From Parcubacteria group bacterium GW2011_GWA2_48_9 (GTDB taxonomy: Bacteria > Patescibacteriota > Patescibacteriia > UBA10025): a stretch of DNA of 35,087 nt. Below the pieces are notes generated by a model. It was not told the DNA's origin and searched no databases. It saw only the letters and a program-made list of their open reading frames with translations. Positions 15,701 through 23,149 of the stretch are shown here, in pieces. The position numbers were made by a program, and so were the translations under genes. The stretch covers positions 1-35,087 of the forward strand of contig LCPQ01000007.1 of assembly GCA_001003705.1 (NCBI GenBank). The letters run 5' to 3'. The first letter of the stretch is position 1, and each line of letters starts with the position of its first letter.

Positions 15701-16802
15701 TTACTTCTTCACGCTCCAGCGCAAGTAACTTTCAATGAATCCATCCAACTTCCCATCCAACACTGCGTCAGGATTTTTTTCCTCGTATTTCGTACGATGA
15801 TCTTTTACCATCTGGTAGGGTTGTAACACGTATGAGCGAATCTGACTACCCCATTCAGCCGACTGGTATTCGCCGCGCAATTTACGCTTTTCTTCCTGTT
15901 GTTTTTCAAGCTCCAGCTTGTGCAGTTTGCTTTTTAAAATCTTTAACGCTGTCTCACGATTCTGCTGCTGGGAGCGCTCGTTCTGGCACGAAACGGTAAT
16001 CCCCGTAGGAATGTGGACGACACGGACTGCTGAATAGGTTGTGTTGACGCTTTGGCCGCCGGCACCGGAGGACATAAACGTATCGATACGCAAATCCTTA
16101 TCGGCGATCTTCACGACTTCCTCAATATCTTCTAATTCTGGCAAGACTTCAACGAGTGCAAACGACGTATGTCGCATTTTCTCCGCATCAAATGGGGAAA
16201 TGCGAACCAGCCGATGTACGCCTGCTTCCGAACGCAAATGCCCATACGCCCACCGACCCCTCACTTCAATTGTCGCACTTTTAATTCCGGCTTCCTGTCC
16301 CACTGATTTGTCCAATAGTCTCACGTGCCAGCTTTTTCGATCGGCAAACCGGAGTAGCATCCGCAAAAGCATTGCCGCCCAATCCTGCGCATCGGTGCCG
16401 CCTGCACCCGCGTGGACGGCGAGAATGGCGTTTCGCTGGTCATAGGTATCTGAAAAAAGCAGGAAAAACTCGAGCTGGCGGAATTCGTCAGTCAGTTCTT
16501 TAACTTTTTTTTCGATATCTTTTTGGACCGACACATCCTTGTCAGCTACTGCAAGCGTGGCTAAGGCAAGCGTATCAGCCGTTTCCTTCTCTATCTTTTG
16601 CCAACGCGAAACTTCGCCGCGCAGCTCATCGACTTGCTGGCTCTTAGCTTTCGCTGTGGTCTGGTCCTTCCAAAAATCTGGCTGGGATACCTCGTCTTCG
16701 AGCTCTCCTATCCTCTGGCGCGTCTGGTCCAGGTCAAAGAAACCCCCATGTCTGGGCGATTTTCTTTTTCAAGGCTTCGAGTTGCCCGATCAGCTCGTTC
16801 AT
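15701..16802 (-). CDS. prfB: peptide chain release factor 2, made by programmed +1 frameshift
   Basis: Reads UAA and UGA stop codons. Frame 1 starts at the ATG at 16802 and runs 22 codons to CTT-TGA (16739-16734). Skipping one T (16736) continues for 344 codons to 15701, giving 366 residues, the normal RF2 length. The site has the full signal: GGGGG (16747-16743), three nucleotides, CTT TGA C, as in E. coli prfB. In the main domain I see S-P-F (within R-I-S-P-F-D), the stop-codon recognition tripeptide of RF2, and S-S-G-A-G-G-Q-S-V-N with the peptidyl-tRNA hydrolysis GGQ. A -10-like TACACT (16815-16810) ends only 8 bp before the ATG, so the mRNA may be leaderless. A long open frame starting from an internal GTG at 16534 is only the C-terminal part. 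Confidence 0.95.
16734..16747 (-). promoter_or_regulatory. prfB programmed frameshift site
   Basis: Minus-strand GGGGG-TTT-CTT-TGA-C: internal Shine-Dalgarno, 3-nt spacing, slippery CTT and in-frame UGA. Low RF2 slows termination at UGA and favours the +1 shift, so RF2 controls its own synthesis. Confidence 0.95.
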
Positions 16803-16809
16803 AGAGTAT

Positions 16810-16833
16810 AGTGTAGCAGAAAGCGTGAAATTT
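16810..16833 (-). promoter_or_regulatory. possible promoter giving leaderless prfB mRNA
   Basis: Minus-strand TACACT (16815-16810), with a GTGACA about 18 bp upstream, lies 8 bp before the start codon, so transcription would begin at or next to the ATG. There is no ribosome binding site. The overlapping TATACT at 16810-16805 would be even closer. Confidence 0.4.
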
Positions 16834-16879
16834 TGTCACTTATTTAGCTGGCCTAAGCGATACTATGCACTCGACCTCA

Positions 16880-16918
16880 TGTCATCCTGAGCCCCGCTTT
16901 GCGGGGTGAAGGATCTCA
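16880..16918. repeat. TGTCATCCTGAGC...GAAGGATCTCA intergenic repeat
   Basis: A palindromic unit of a type seen in intergenic regions of many bacterial genomes; its centre is CCCCGC-TTT-GCGGGG. It shares the TGTCATyCyGA start with the pair at 15553-15632. Confidence 0.6.
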
Positions 16919-17047
16919 GTCCCAAAAGGAACCCGCCAACTCGCTCAGCACGCCAACTCGCCAACTTTGACCTTCTGTGGATAACCCCTCTTTTGCCATT
17001 TGCCAAATGCCGCTATACTTCCTATGTCTACAATTCAAAGTAGGATA

Positions 17048-17145
17048 AAAAAAACTCTCCAAAAAGAGTTTTTCGTTTTTTACCAGGATAGTAAAAGGTG
17101 AAAAACGAACTCACGCCAGGAGAGTTTTCGCGTTTTTAAAGGAGG
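17048..17145 (+). promoter_or_regulatory. glnA leader with mutually exclusive hairpins
   Basis: Three helices compete. (1) AAAAACTCT/AGAGTTTTT (17050-17058, 17065-17073). (2) A two-part fold: AAAACTCTCC with GGAGAGTTTT (17051-17060, 17119-17128), enclosing a 13-bp helix (17072-17084 with 17097-17109, one G-U). (3) AAAAACG/CGTTTTT (17101-17107, 17131-17137) with inner AACTC/GAGTT, a terminator-like hairpin ending in five Ts just before the AAAGGAGG at 17138-17145. This layout fits attenuation or a riboswitch-like control of glutamine synthetase; no known family is matched with confidence. Confidence 0.55.
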
Positions 17146-17199
17146 AAACAACGTACGTTGGCAATACGGGGAGTTAACCCACTAACCGAAGGGAGTACT

Positions 17200-18552
17200 A
17201 TGGAACAGAGTTCTGTCAAACCTCAGTTCGAGTCAAGCGCTGACGTGATCGCAGCGTTGGACAAGGAAAAAGTAGGGTACATACGCTTGCTTTTCACCGA
17301 TGTCCTCGGACATATGAAAGGCATGACCATGACCCGTTCCGAGATCGAGGGCGTCCTCGAGGAAGGCCAGGGATTCGATGGGTCCTCAATCCAGGGCTAC
17401 GTCCGGATTGAGGAATCAGATCTTATGGCACGGCCGGACATCTCGACTTTCCGGATCGTGCCGTGGGATGTCAGCGATGAAAAGGTGGCACTCATGTTCT
17501 GCCGGATCGAAAATCCGGACGGCAGTCCATTCGAAGGCGACCCCAGGAACACGCTCGACCGAATGCTCGCACGGATCGCAAAAGATGGTTGGACCTTCAA
17601 TTGCGGCCCGGAGATCGAGTTTTTCTACTTCCGCGACTCGAGTGGGACGGAACTGCTCGATCACGATGGGTACTTTGACTACTCGACAGTGGATGAGGGT
17701 GCGCGTCTTCGCAAAAAGGCAGTTGTCGCCCTGCAACAACTGGGCATCCAGGTGGAGTGCTCGCATCATGAGGTCGCACCGTCGCAGCACGAGATTGACC
17801 TTCGTTACCAGCCCGCGCTCACCATGGCTGATTTCGCCATGCTGTACCGGTTTGTGGTGAGGGAAACCGCACTCCAAGGCGGTGCATTTGCCTCGTTCAT
17901 GCCGAAGCCGATATTCGGCCAGAACGGTTCTGGTATGCACACGCATATGTCACTTTTCAAAGATGGCAGGAATCTCTTCTTCGATGAGAGTGACACGGAG
18001 TTCCACCTCTCGACAATGGCTCGTCAGTTTATCGCCGGTATCCTGAAGCACATCCCCGAGATGACCCTCGTGCTAAACCAGTGGTTCAACTCGTACAAGC
18101 GGCTCGTGGATGGTTATGAAGCCCCCGTCTATGTTTCGTGGGGACGTCGCAACCGGTCTTCGTTGGTGCGAGTACCACAGTACCGGGTAGGCAAGGAGAA
18201 GGCAACAAGAATCGAGCTTCGTTCGCCCGACCCGGCATGCAATCCGTATTTGGCGTTCACGGTGATGCTGGCAGCCGGATTAAAAGGCATCGACGAGGGA
18301 TACGAGCTCGCTGAGCCCGTGGAACAGAACATTTTCCACATGGATGAATCAGAACGAGCGAAACTCGGCATTAAGTCCCTTCCCTCCAGCCTGGCTGAAG
18401 CGATCAATCTGTTCGAAGCCAGCTCGCTCATGCGTGATGTGCTTGGCAAGCATATCTTTACGTCACTGATCGCCAACAAGCGTGCGGAACAAGACAAGTT
18501 CCGTACGCGTATCACTGACGTCGAGCTGGCCGAGTACTTGCCGATACTGTAG
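17200..18552 (+). CDS. glnA: glutamine synthetase, type I
   Basis: About 450 residues. Makes glutamine from glutamate, ammonia and ATP; dodecameric cytosolic enzyme. Visible: N-terminal beta-grasp with L-F-T-D-V-L-G, G-F-D-G-S-S (~58-63), the metal/substrate helix C-G-P-E-I-E-F-F, N-G-S-G-M-H-T-H-M-S (ATP and His metal ligand), and R-S-P-D-P-A-C-N-P-Y-L-A-F. It lacks the insertion and the adenylylation tyrosine motif of the I-beta type, so it looks like the short I-alpha form (usually controlled by feedback or regulators). A TTG at 17158, 12 nt after AAAGGAGG, would add 14 residues; I prefer the ATG at 17200 with GGGAG just upstream. A single gene with a strong terminator and no nitrogen-regulator genes nearby. 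The sequence is more GC-rich than the cell-division genes. Confidence 0.95.
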   Translation: MEQSSVKPQFESSADVIAALDKEKVGYIRLLFTDVLGHMKGMTMTRSEIEGVLEEGQGFDGSSIQGYVRIEESDLMARPDISTFRIVPWDVSDEKVALMFCRIENPDGSPFEGDPRNTLDRMLARIAKDGWTFNCGPEIEFFYFRDSSGTELLDHDGYFDYSTVDEGARLRKKAVVALQQLGIQVECSHHEVAPSQHEIDLRYQPALTMADFAMLYRFVVRETALQGGAFASFMPKPIFGQNGSGMHTHMSLFKDGRNLFFDESDTEFHLSTMARQFIAGILKHIPEMTLVLNQWFNSYKRLVDGYEAPVYVSWGRRNRSSLVRVPQYRVGKEKATRIELRSPDPACNPYLAFTVMLAAGLKGIDEGYELAEPVEQNIFHMDESERAKLGIKSLPSSLAEAINLFEASSLMRDVLGKHIFTSLIANKRAEQDKFRTRITDVELAEYLPIL

Positions 18553-18574
18553 GTTATCTTCACAGGTACCTCCC

Positions 18575-18608
18575 CCGCCATCGAGCCCATGCTCGGTGGC
18601 GGTTTTCT
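18575..18608 (+). terminator. intrinsic terminator of glnA
   Basis: CCGCCATCGAG (18575-18585) and CTCGGTGGCGG (18592-18602), an 11-bp stem with one G-T pair and a CCCATG loop, followed by TTTTCTT. Confidence 0.92.
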
Positions 18609-18623
18609 TAACTTCCCCTATTC

Positions 18624-18652
18624 TTGACAAAACCCTCCCCTCATGGTAGTAT
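18624..18652 (+). promoter_or_regulatory. promoter of the 193-aa gene
   Basis: TTGACA (18624-18629), a 17-bp spacer and TAGTAT (18647-18652). The leader is about 88 nt. Confidence 0.8.
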
Positions 18653-18747
18653 TGCCCGTTGAATAGCAGTACGTTCTTTTTACAATCCACACAGTCGTCA
18701 ACTGATAACGAAGTATAGGGAATCAACCGCATGAGGAGGGTATTGTC

Positions 18748-19329
18748 ATGTCGACAGACACCGTCGATGTTCTGCAGCTTCCATTGAAGGAAGTTATGAT
18801 ATCCATTTCGGCGCCCCCGCCGAAAAACACACAACTTCCCGAGTTCGACCGGGACACAGAGGCACTCGAGTTACGCCACCGGGTGGAAGCCGCTGGAATT
18901 GGTATCAACCCCGACCGCATGAACCTTGGCTTCCCGGCCTCCGGAGAGCAAATCGCAAGCATGCGTTACGGCACCGTGGATCGTCTCATCACGGACCTTC
19001 AGTCGTTGGGCTTTCGCCTGACCAAGGCCTGGTGGTGGGATGTGTCCAAACCGGACCAGCCACGGCGCAAATACAAAACCGTCTTTCTTTTCACGCTCGA
19101 GGGAGACGAGATTCAACTGTCATCAGTGGACGCCGCATGGTTCGAGCGCCGCTGCCGCCATCCGCACGACAACGTTTTCGTCTGGGCCAACCCCAGACCG
19201 AACGGTTCGGGCCCAGAGCTCACTGTCCGCAGCGATTCAATTGAGCTCGCTGGATTGAAACCCGATGAAGCACCACGGGTGTTCACGCGAATGCCCGAAG
19301 TGGGTATCTACACCCACGACAATGAGTAA
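18748..19329 (+). CDS. hypothetical protein, own transcription unit
   Basis: 193 residues, soluble, no signal peptide or membrane segment, no family recognised. The N-terminal ~45 residues are acidic/Pro-rich. The centre contains a W-W-W-D-V-S stretch (~92-97) followed by basic R-R-K-Y-K-T-V-F-L-F-T. The end has alternating charged and Pro residues and finishes with an acidic tail. GAGGAGGG (18733-18740) is a strong ribosome site 7 nt before the ATG. A consensus promoter and a strong terminator enclose it, so it is a deliberately expressed single gene. Base composition and ribosome-site strength match glnA and the SPFH region, not the ftsZ/nrdJ region. Confidence 0.8.
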   Translation: MSTDTVDVLQLPLKEVMISISAPPPKNTQLPEFDRDTEALELRHRVEAAGIGINPDRMNLGFPASGEQIASMRYGTVDRLITDLQSLGFRLTKAWWWDVSKPDQPRRKYKTVFLFTLEGDEIQLSSVDAAWFERRCRHPHDNVFVWANPRPNGSGPELTVRSDSIELAGLKPDEAPRVFTRMPEVGIYTHDNE

Positions 19330-19350
19330 CTGGCTTCAACGAAGCCAAAG

Positions 19351-19387
19351 GCCGGTGTGCATCTCTGATGCGCACCGGCTTCTTCTT
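19351..19387 (+). terminator. intrinsic terminator of the 193-aa gene
   Basis: GCCGGTGTGCATC (19351-19363), loop TCT, GATGCGCACCGGC (19367-19379): a 13-bp stem with one G-T pair, then TTCTTCTT. Confidence 0.92.
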
Positions 19388-19408
19388 ATAATTTAACTAC
19401 GAGCTTCT

Positions 19409-20653
19409 CTACTCCGCCGAGTATTCGTCAAGCGTCGTGCTCACCGTCTTTTCCTCGCCTTCATGCAATACCTTTATCTCAACGACATCACCCGGCAGAT
19501 ACTGCTGGATCGTCCTCGCCAGACTTCGATCGCTCGATATTTTTTTACCATCAATCTCGAGTATCACATCGCCCTCCACCAATCCTGCAGCTGCGGCCGG
19601 GCTATCGGCAAGCACGGCAGGTTCACTTGTGTTATCACCCGCTATGAGAAGTGCTCCGTAATCAACTGATAGATTTTTTTCTTTGGCAACCGCCTCGTTT
19701 ACCAGCACATACCGCACACCCAGGTATGGGCGAACAATCTTGCCGTACTTCTCTACACTTTCAACGACCTTGGTCGCTTGCTCTACCGGGATGGCAAAAC
19801 CGATCAGTTGGCCTTCCTGGCTGATAGCCGTGTTCACGCCAATCACTTGACCGGCAAGATTTAATAGTGGCCCGCCTGAATTGCCGAAGTTAATGGCCGC
19901 GTCCGTCTGAATGATATCTTCGAGTGTTTCAGATGCGCCGCTGCGGTCACCTGCAGTAATCGTGCGGGATAACCCTGACACGACGCCTTTTGTCACTGAG
20001 TTCGTGAATTCTCCGAGCGCATTGCCGATAGCGATGACCGTCTGGCCGATCTGCAGGGAATCAGAATCCCCGAGCTCGAGTGTCGGCAAGTCGGTGGCAT
20101 CAATCCTCACCAGTGCAAGATCATTAAACGGATCGGAGTCTACCACCGTGGCGTCATATTGGGTACCGTCATTGAGGATCACAGTATACGCTGTTTCTCC
20201 CCCTCTGCCTGATTCTGCCACTACGTGTTTGTTCGTGACGATTAAACCGTCTTTGGAAATAATAAAACCCGTGCCTGCGCCGACCTGTTGCTCACCTTGG
20301 GGCGCGGGGAAATTGAAGAAGAAATTGTCGAGCGGCGACGTGGATTCCTGTAGCTGGCTTAAATCCTCTTTCACAACGATACTGACGACTGCGGGACGCG
20401 CTTGTTCGACGACATCCACTGTCGCAGAATCTTCCTCGACCTGGATTGTTCCCCGGCTCAGAATGCTGCTGTCATCAGGTGAGGATGGTGAAGTATGAAA
20501 AACGTTCTCCTGAATCCACGTCCCTACTGTCGGGTTGGAGATGGCGTATACACCACCTACAGCTCCGGCAAGTGCGCCTATGACGATACTGACGATAACA
20601 ACGGCAGCGAGTATGTTCTGACTATACATTTTCTCGATATTTTTGTCTTCCAT
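19409..20653 (-). CDS. htrA: HtrA/DegP-like membrane-anchored serine protease with PDZ domain
   Basis: 414 residues. One N-terminal membrane anchor (~14-38), an acidic linker, a trypsin-like domain (~75-295) and a C-terminal PDZ domain (~320-405). Catalytic triad visible: His143 in T-N-K-H-V-V, Asp178 in F-N-D-L-A-L-V, Ser259 in G-N-S-G-G-P. The PDZ carboxylate-binding loop reads R-P-Y-L-G-V-R. It degrades or refolds damaged exported proteins at the outer face of the membrane. Expected partners are the many secreted Cys-rich and repeat proteins of this genome. It is the last gene of a minus-strand run behind the Cys-rich protein and the deacetylase-like gene; a 60-bp gap before it leaves room for a promoter. 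No ribosome site is obvious. Confidence 0.93.
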   Translation of the reverse strand: MEDKNIEKMYSQNILAAVVIVSIVIGALAGAVGGVYAISNPTVGTWIQENVFHTSPSSPDDSSILSRGTIQVEEDSATVDVVEQARPAVVSIVVKEDLSQLQESTSPLDNFFFNFPAPQGEQQVGAGTGFIISKDGLIVTNKHVVAESGRGGETAYTVILNDGTQYDATVVDSDPFNDLALVRIDATDLPTLELGDSDSLQIGQTVIAIGNALGEFTNSVTKGVVSGLSRTITAGDRSGASETLEDIIQTDAAINFGNSGGPLLNLAGQVIGVNTAISQEGQLIGFAIPVEQATKVVESVEKYGKIVRPYLGVRYVLVNEAVAKEKNLSVDYGALLIAGDNTSEPAVLADSPAAAAGLVEGDVILEIDGKKISSDRSLARTIQQYLPGDVVEIKVLHEGEEKTVSTTLDEYSAE

Positions 20654-20713
20654 AAAATGATTAAAAGTAATACATATGGCACATATTTAAAAGTTGCCAC
20701 GTTTCATTATATA

Positions 20714-21094
20714 CTACTGATATTGGGTTAAGCAACTTTCATATGCTTCAGTCGGCTGCCACATGCACTCTCCACTAAAACAACCGCAACGAGTGACATT
20801 TACACAGGCATACTCATCCCTGTATTCACACGTGGTCACCTGATCTGACACCGCATCTCGCAGCCCGCAGAGGTGGTTCGAACATCCCCAGACAATGCAG
20901 TCATCATCCCGCACGCAACCCGTCGTCAGCGGGCGGTTAGTCACCCCGATATTCTGGTTGGCGACTGCTCCGGAGTCGTCAGCAGTAGTTTTTTCCTTAT
21001 TGCGTACAACGAAATAAACGCTTACACCGAAAAGTAAGAAAACGCTTACAGCAATAATAACGGCCATCAGTCGTTTTTGGCGGTCGTCCAGCAT
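20714..21094 (-). CDS. small membrane-anchored Cys-rich protein
   Basis: 126 residues from the ATG at 21094. One N-terminal anchor (~10-31), a polar linker, then a ~75-residue domain with ten Cys in a pattern C-x5-C-x4-C-x3-C, C-x6-C-x4-C-G-C-x4-C-x-W and one near the end. This resembles the small extracytoplasmic eight-cysteine-cluster domains of unknown function. The Cys spacing suggests disulfides outside the membrane. The upstream gene's stop (TAA, 21098-21096) overlaps its start region, indicating translational coupling. A start 7 codons earlier (21115) is possible. Confidence 0.75.
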   Translation of the reverse strand: MLDDRQKRLMAVIIAVSVFLLFGVSVYFVVRNKEKTTADDSGAVANQNIGVTNRPLTTGCVRDDDCIVWGCSNHLCGLRDAVSDQVTTCEYRDEYACVNVTRCGCFSGECMWQPTEAYESCLTQYQ

Positions 21095-21095
21095 A

Positions 21096-22004
21096 TTATT
21101 TGAGAAGCGTGTCAAGTGATACGAGTGAGTAGCCTTGTCCGGTAAGTGTGGTGATGAGCTCGGGAAGAATTTCTGCGGTGATGCTGTTGCCTGCCTGCAT
21201 CAGGACGATGGCGCCGTTGCCCGCTTTTGACAGAACCCGCTCGCGTGAAGACGCGGCAGTGCTCTCGCTGTCCCAGTCGAGCGCATCAACTGTCCAGGTC
21301 ACCGGGCAGTACCCCTCTCCCGTCACTGTTTCAAGAACAACATCATCGATGGATCCGAACGGCGGACGGAAAAACGGTTTCGAAGTAGTGCCGGCAACAG
21401 CAGTAATTCGTTCGTCCGCTTCTGCAAGCTGCTCTTGAATGCCGCTCTCAGGCAAGTCAGTGAAGCGAATCAAGCTATTACCATAATTGTATATGGGAAA
21501 CCCGGCGGAGGATATTTTCTGTACTAACTCAGCATTCTCTGAAGCAACGTCGCCAGTCGCAAAAAATGCCGCAGGTGTACCCCCAGCTTTTAAGGCTTGG
21601 ATGACTGCGTCGATCTCGCCTTCACGGATTGTGCCGACGTTAAACGTCAGTGTCATCTCTTTCCTTTCTCCTGAACCGCGGGAATACACATTTGAACAGT
21701 CTTCGAAGGTGGTCGCACGCTCACCCGCTGGAGTCGAGGTTGACTGCGTATTGACGTTGGCACCGTTAGTATTCACTGCATTTACTGCGTTAACGTTGAT
21801 AGCATTGATCCCACTATTCGTTTCATCTTGCAATGTTTCGTTCACGAGTTGGTTGAGATTGTTTTCTTTTCCACCGCCAAAAATAGCCCGTGCTATCAGG
21901 TAGATGAGCACGACTGCCACCACGATGAGCAACAATTTCCCAACCCGAAACCCTGACTCCCCCCGCGGCCTTCGATACCCTTGGTACCCTTGATAAGGCG
22001 TCAT
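21096..22004 (-). CDS. polysaccharide deacetylase (NodB-fold) family protein, metal site lost
   Basis: 302 residues. N-terminal basic stretch and membrane anchor (~24-43), an Asn-rich linker (~50-85), then a NodB-fold domain (~95-300). Recognisable: motif 3 F-F-R-P-P-F-G, motif 4 V-T-W-T-V-D-A-L-D-W, and A-A-F-F-A-T-G-D-V. But motif 1, normally T-F-D-D-G, reads T-F-N-V-G; motif 2, normally H-(S/T)-x-x-H, reads N-Y-G-N-S-L; and motif 5 has M-Q-A where L-x-H is usual. The base and the Asp-His-His metal triad are therefore gone, and the protein is probably a non-catalytic glycan-binding relative. It heads the operon with the Cys-rich protein and HtrA. Confidence 0.85.
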   Translation of the reverse strand: MTPYQGYQGYRRPRGESGFRVGKLLLIVVAVVLIYLIARAIFGGGKENNLNQLVNETLQDETNSGINAINVNAVNAVNTNGANVNTQSTSTPAGERATTFEDCSNVYSRGSGERKEMTLTFNVGTIREGEIDAVIQALKAGGTPAAFFATGDVASENAELVQKISSAGFPIYNYGNSLIRFTDLPESGIQEQLAEADERITAVAGTTSKPFFRPPFGSIDDVVLETVTGEGYCPVTWTVDALDWDSESTAASSRERVLSKAGNGAIVLMQAGNSITAEILPELITTLTGQGYSLVSLDTLLK

Positions 22005-22038
22005 ATGTCTTCTAGCAGCTAGTGATTTACACGTACAT

Positions 22039-22047
22039 AGTATACCA
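22039..22047 (-). promoter_or_regulatory. possible extended -10 promoter of the deacetylase-like operon
   Basis: Minus-strand TGG-TATACT (22047-22039), 35 bp upstream of the ATG at 22004. The -35 is poor (TTGTAG, 18-bp spacer). Confidence 0.4.
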
Positions 22048-22103
22048 AAAACGGTTTGACGGCTACAACACAGTAACAGCTGTCTTTCGGCACACTTCGA
22101 TGG

Positions 22104-22655
22104 TTAGACAGTTGGATCAGGAACGCTGACCCGACGTGACCGGAGATATACTGCCGCCTCGTACAGACCAAAAAAGATGCCCGTATAGAAGAGATCACCG
22201 ACCATCATGTTTCGCAAAAATGGCAGTCCAGCAATATATGAACTCATAAGACCTCCCAAGGTGTGTGGATACATCATCGAAAATTGCATCACTGCCCAAT
22301 TCGTAATGAGAAAGAAGAGCAGCGAAGCGGTGAGTGAACCTCCGAAAATTGTCGCCGTTGACCGGTGATGACGGATCCATAAACCTACGAGTCCTACAAG
22401 AGCGAACGAGCCCCAGGTAAAAAGGATAAGATTGTGGAAACCGATAAAAATATCAGAAATGGCCATCGCGGCGACAGGGACAATCACCGAAAATCTTTTT
22501 GGCAGGTAGACGCCTGAAAAGAGTGCTATAGCGGCAAGTGGCGTAAAGTTCGACGGGTGCGGAATGAAGCGGATGACTGCACCGATAGCTATGAGTACCG
22601 CGGCAAGTGCGAGAAACTCTTTTCTCGAGGCGCGAAACGTGTTTGCACTATTCAT
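22104..22655 (-). CDS. DUF6580-family ECF S-component-like membrane protein, putative cobalamin transporter subunit
   Basis: 183 residues with about five or six hydrophobic segments. The N-terminal A-A-V-L-I-A-I-G-A-V-I-R-F-I-P-H-P-x-N-F-x-P-L-A-A-I-A-L-F-x-G arrangement is typical of the DUF6580 putative transport family, similar to small-molecule-binding S components of ECF transporters. It overlaps the DUF4430 gene by 8 bp (ATGA-type coupling) and lies downstream of a cobalamin riboswitch, so the inferred substrate is cobalamin or another corrinoid. No EcfT or EcfA energising subunits are in the window; they would have to be shared from elsewhere. The length and topology fit an S component. 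Confidence 0.8.
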   Translation of the reverse strand: MNSANTFRASRKEFLALAAVLIAIGAVIRFIPHPSNFTPLAAIALFSGVYLPKRFSVIVPVAAMAISDIFIGFHNLILFTWGSFALVGLVGLWIRHHRSTATIFGGSLTASLLFFLITNWAVMQFSMMYPHTLGGLMSSYIAGLPFLRNMMVGDLFYTGIFFGLYEAAVYLRSRRVSVPDPTV

Positions 22656-23127
22656 AACGGAATTCGATGACGTCGCCGGGCTTCACCATATAACTATCTG
22701 CGCCGATATTCGCAGAAGCGCCATTGATGTAATACATCCAATAACGGTTTTCTTCGGCGCCAACGCCATCGATTTTGTTTATCATGATGCCAAAGTCATA
22801 CTGCTGCGTTTCAACGACAAAATTCTCTCGCAGACTGGCGCGTGTCAGAAGATCAAATGCCGTCTCATCACCCGCAAGGTCAAATGACATATTCCGTGGC
22901 AAACCCGTTCCGGTGTTGACCACGACCGTCGCTTCGTGGGTAACGGTACGGACGCCAGCTACTGAACCTGTTCTGGCCTGTGGATCAGGCGGTGGCGGTC
23001 CAATAACGCGGCTGCCGAGAAGAGCTATTGCAACCACAACAATCGCAAGCACGAGGAGTCCCGACAAACTTGTCGTGTGTTTTTTTGTTTGTGTGCCGAG
23101 AGGATTATTCTCCATAGGGGTATTCAT
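22648..23127 (-). CDS. membrane-anchored DUF4430 (transcobalamin C-terminal-like) protein
   Basis: 159 residues. A basic N-terminus, one membrane anchor (~21-42), a Pro-rich linker, and a DUF4430 domain (~60-158) ending with the diagnostic N-R-Y-W-M-Y-Y-I-N-G ... G-D-V-I-E-F-R-Y. DUF4430 is the fold of the C-terminal domain of eukaryotic transcobalamin and intrinsic factor, and in bacteria it often accompanies corrinoid uptake. Here it sits directly behind a cobalamin riboswitch and is translationally coupled to an ECF-S-like protein, so it is probably a corrinoid-capturing protein on the outer face of the membrane. No lipobox Cys is present. Confidence 0.88.
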   Translation of the reverse strand: MNTPMENNPLGTQTKKHTTSLSGLLVLAIVVVAIALLGSRVIGPPPPDPQARTGSVAGVRTVTHEATVVVNTGTGLPRNMSFDLAGDETAFDLLTRASLRENFVVETQQYDFGIMINKIDGVGAEENRYWMYYINGASANIGADSYMVKPGDVIEFRYE

Positions 23128-23149
23128 TTATACTTTTTAATCATAAAAC

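Larger units (their letters stand above)
16803..17199. other. prfB-glnA intergenic region
   Basis: Divergent promoters flank a repeat block. It contains a TGTCATCCTGAGC-type palindrome (16880-16918, with CCCCGC-TTT-GCGGGG at its centre), a degenerate ccaactcgc repeat (16925-16970), a perfect DnaA-box sequence (TTATCCACA on the minus strand, 16984-16976), a weak promoter TTGCCA-N15-TATACT (16993-17019), and the structured glnA leader (17048-17145). No gene is seen. Confidence 0.5.
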
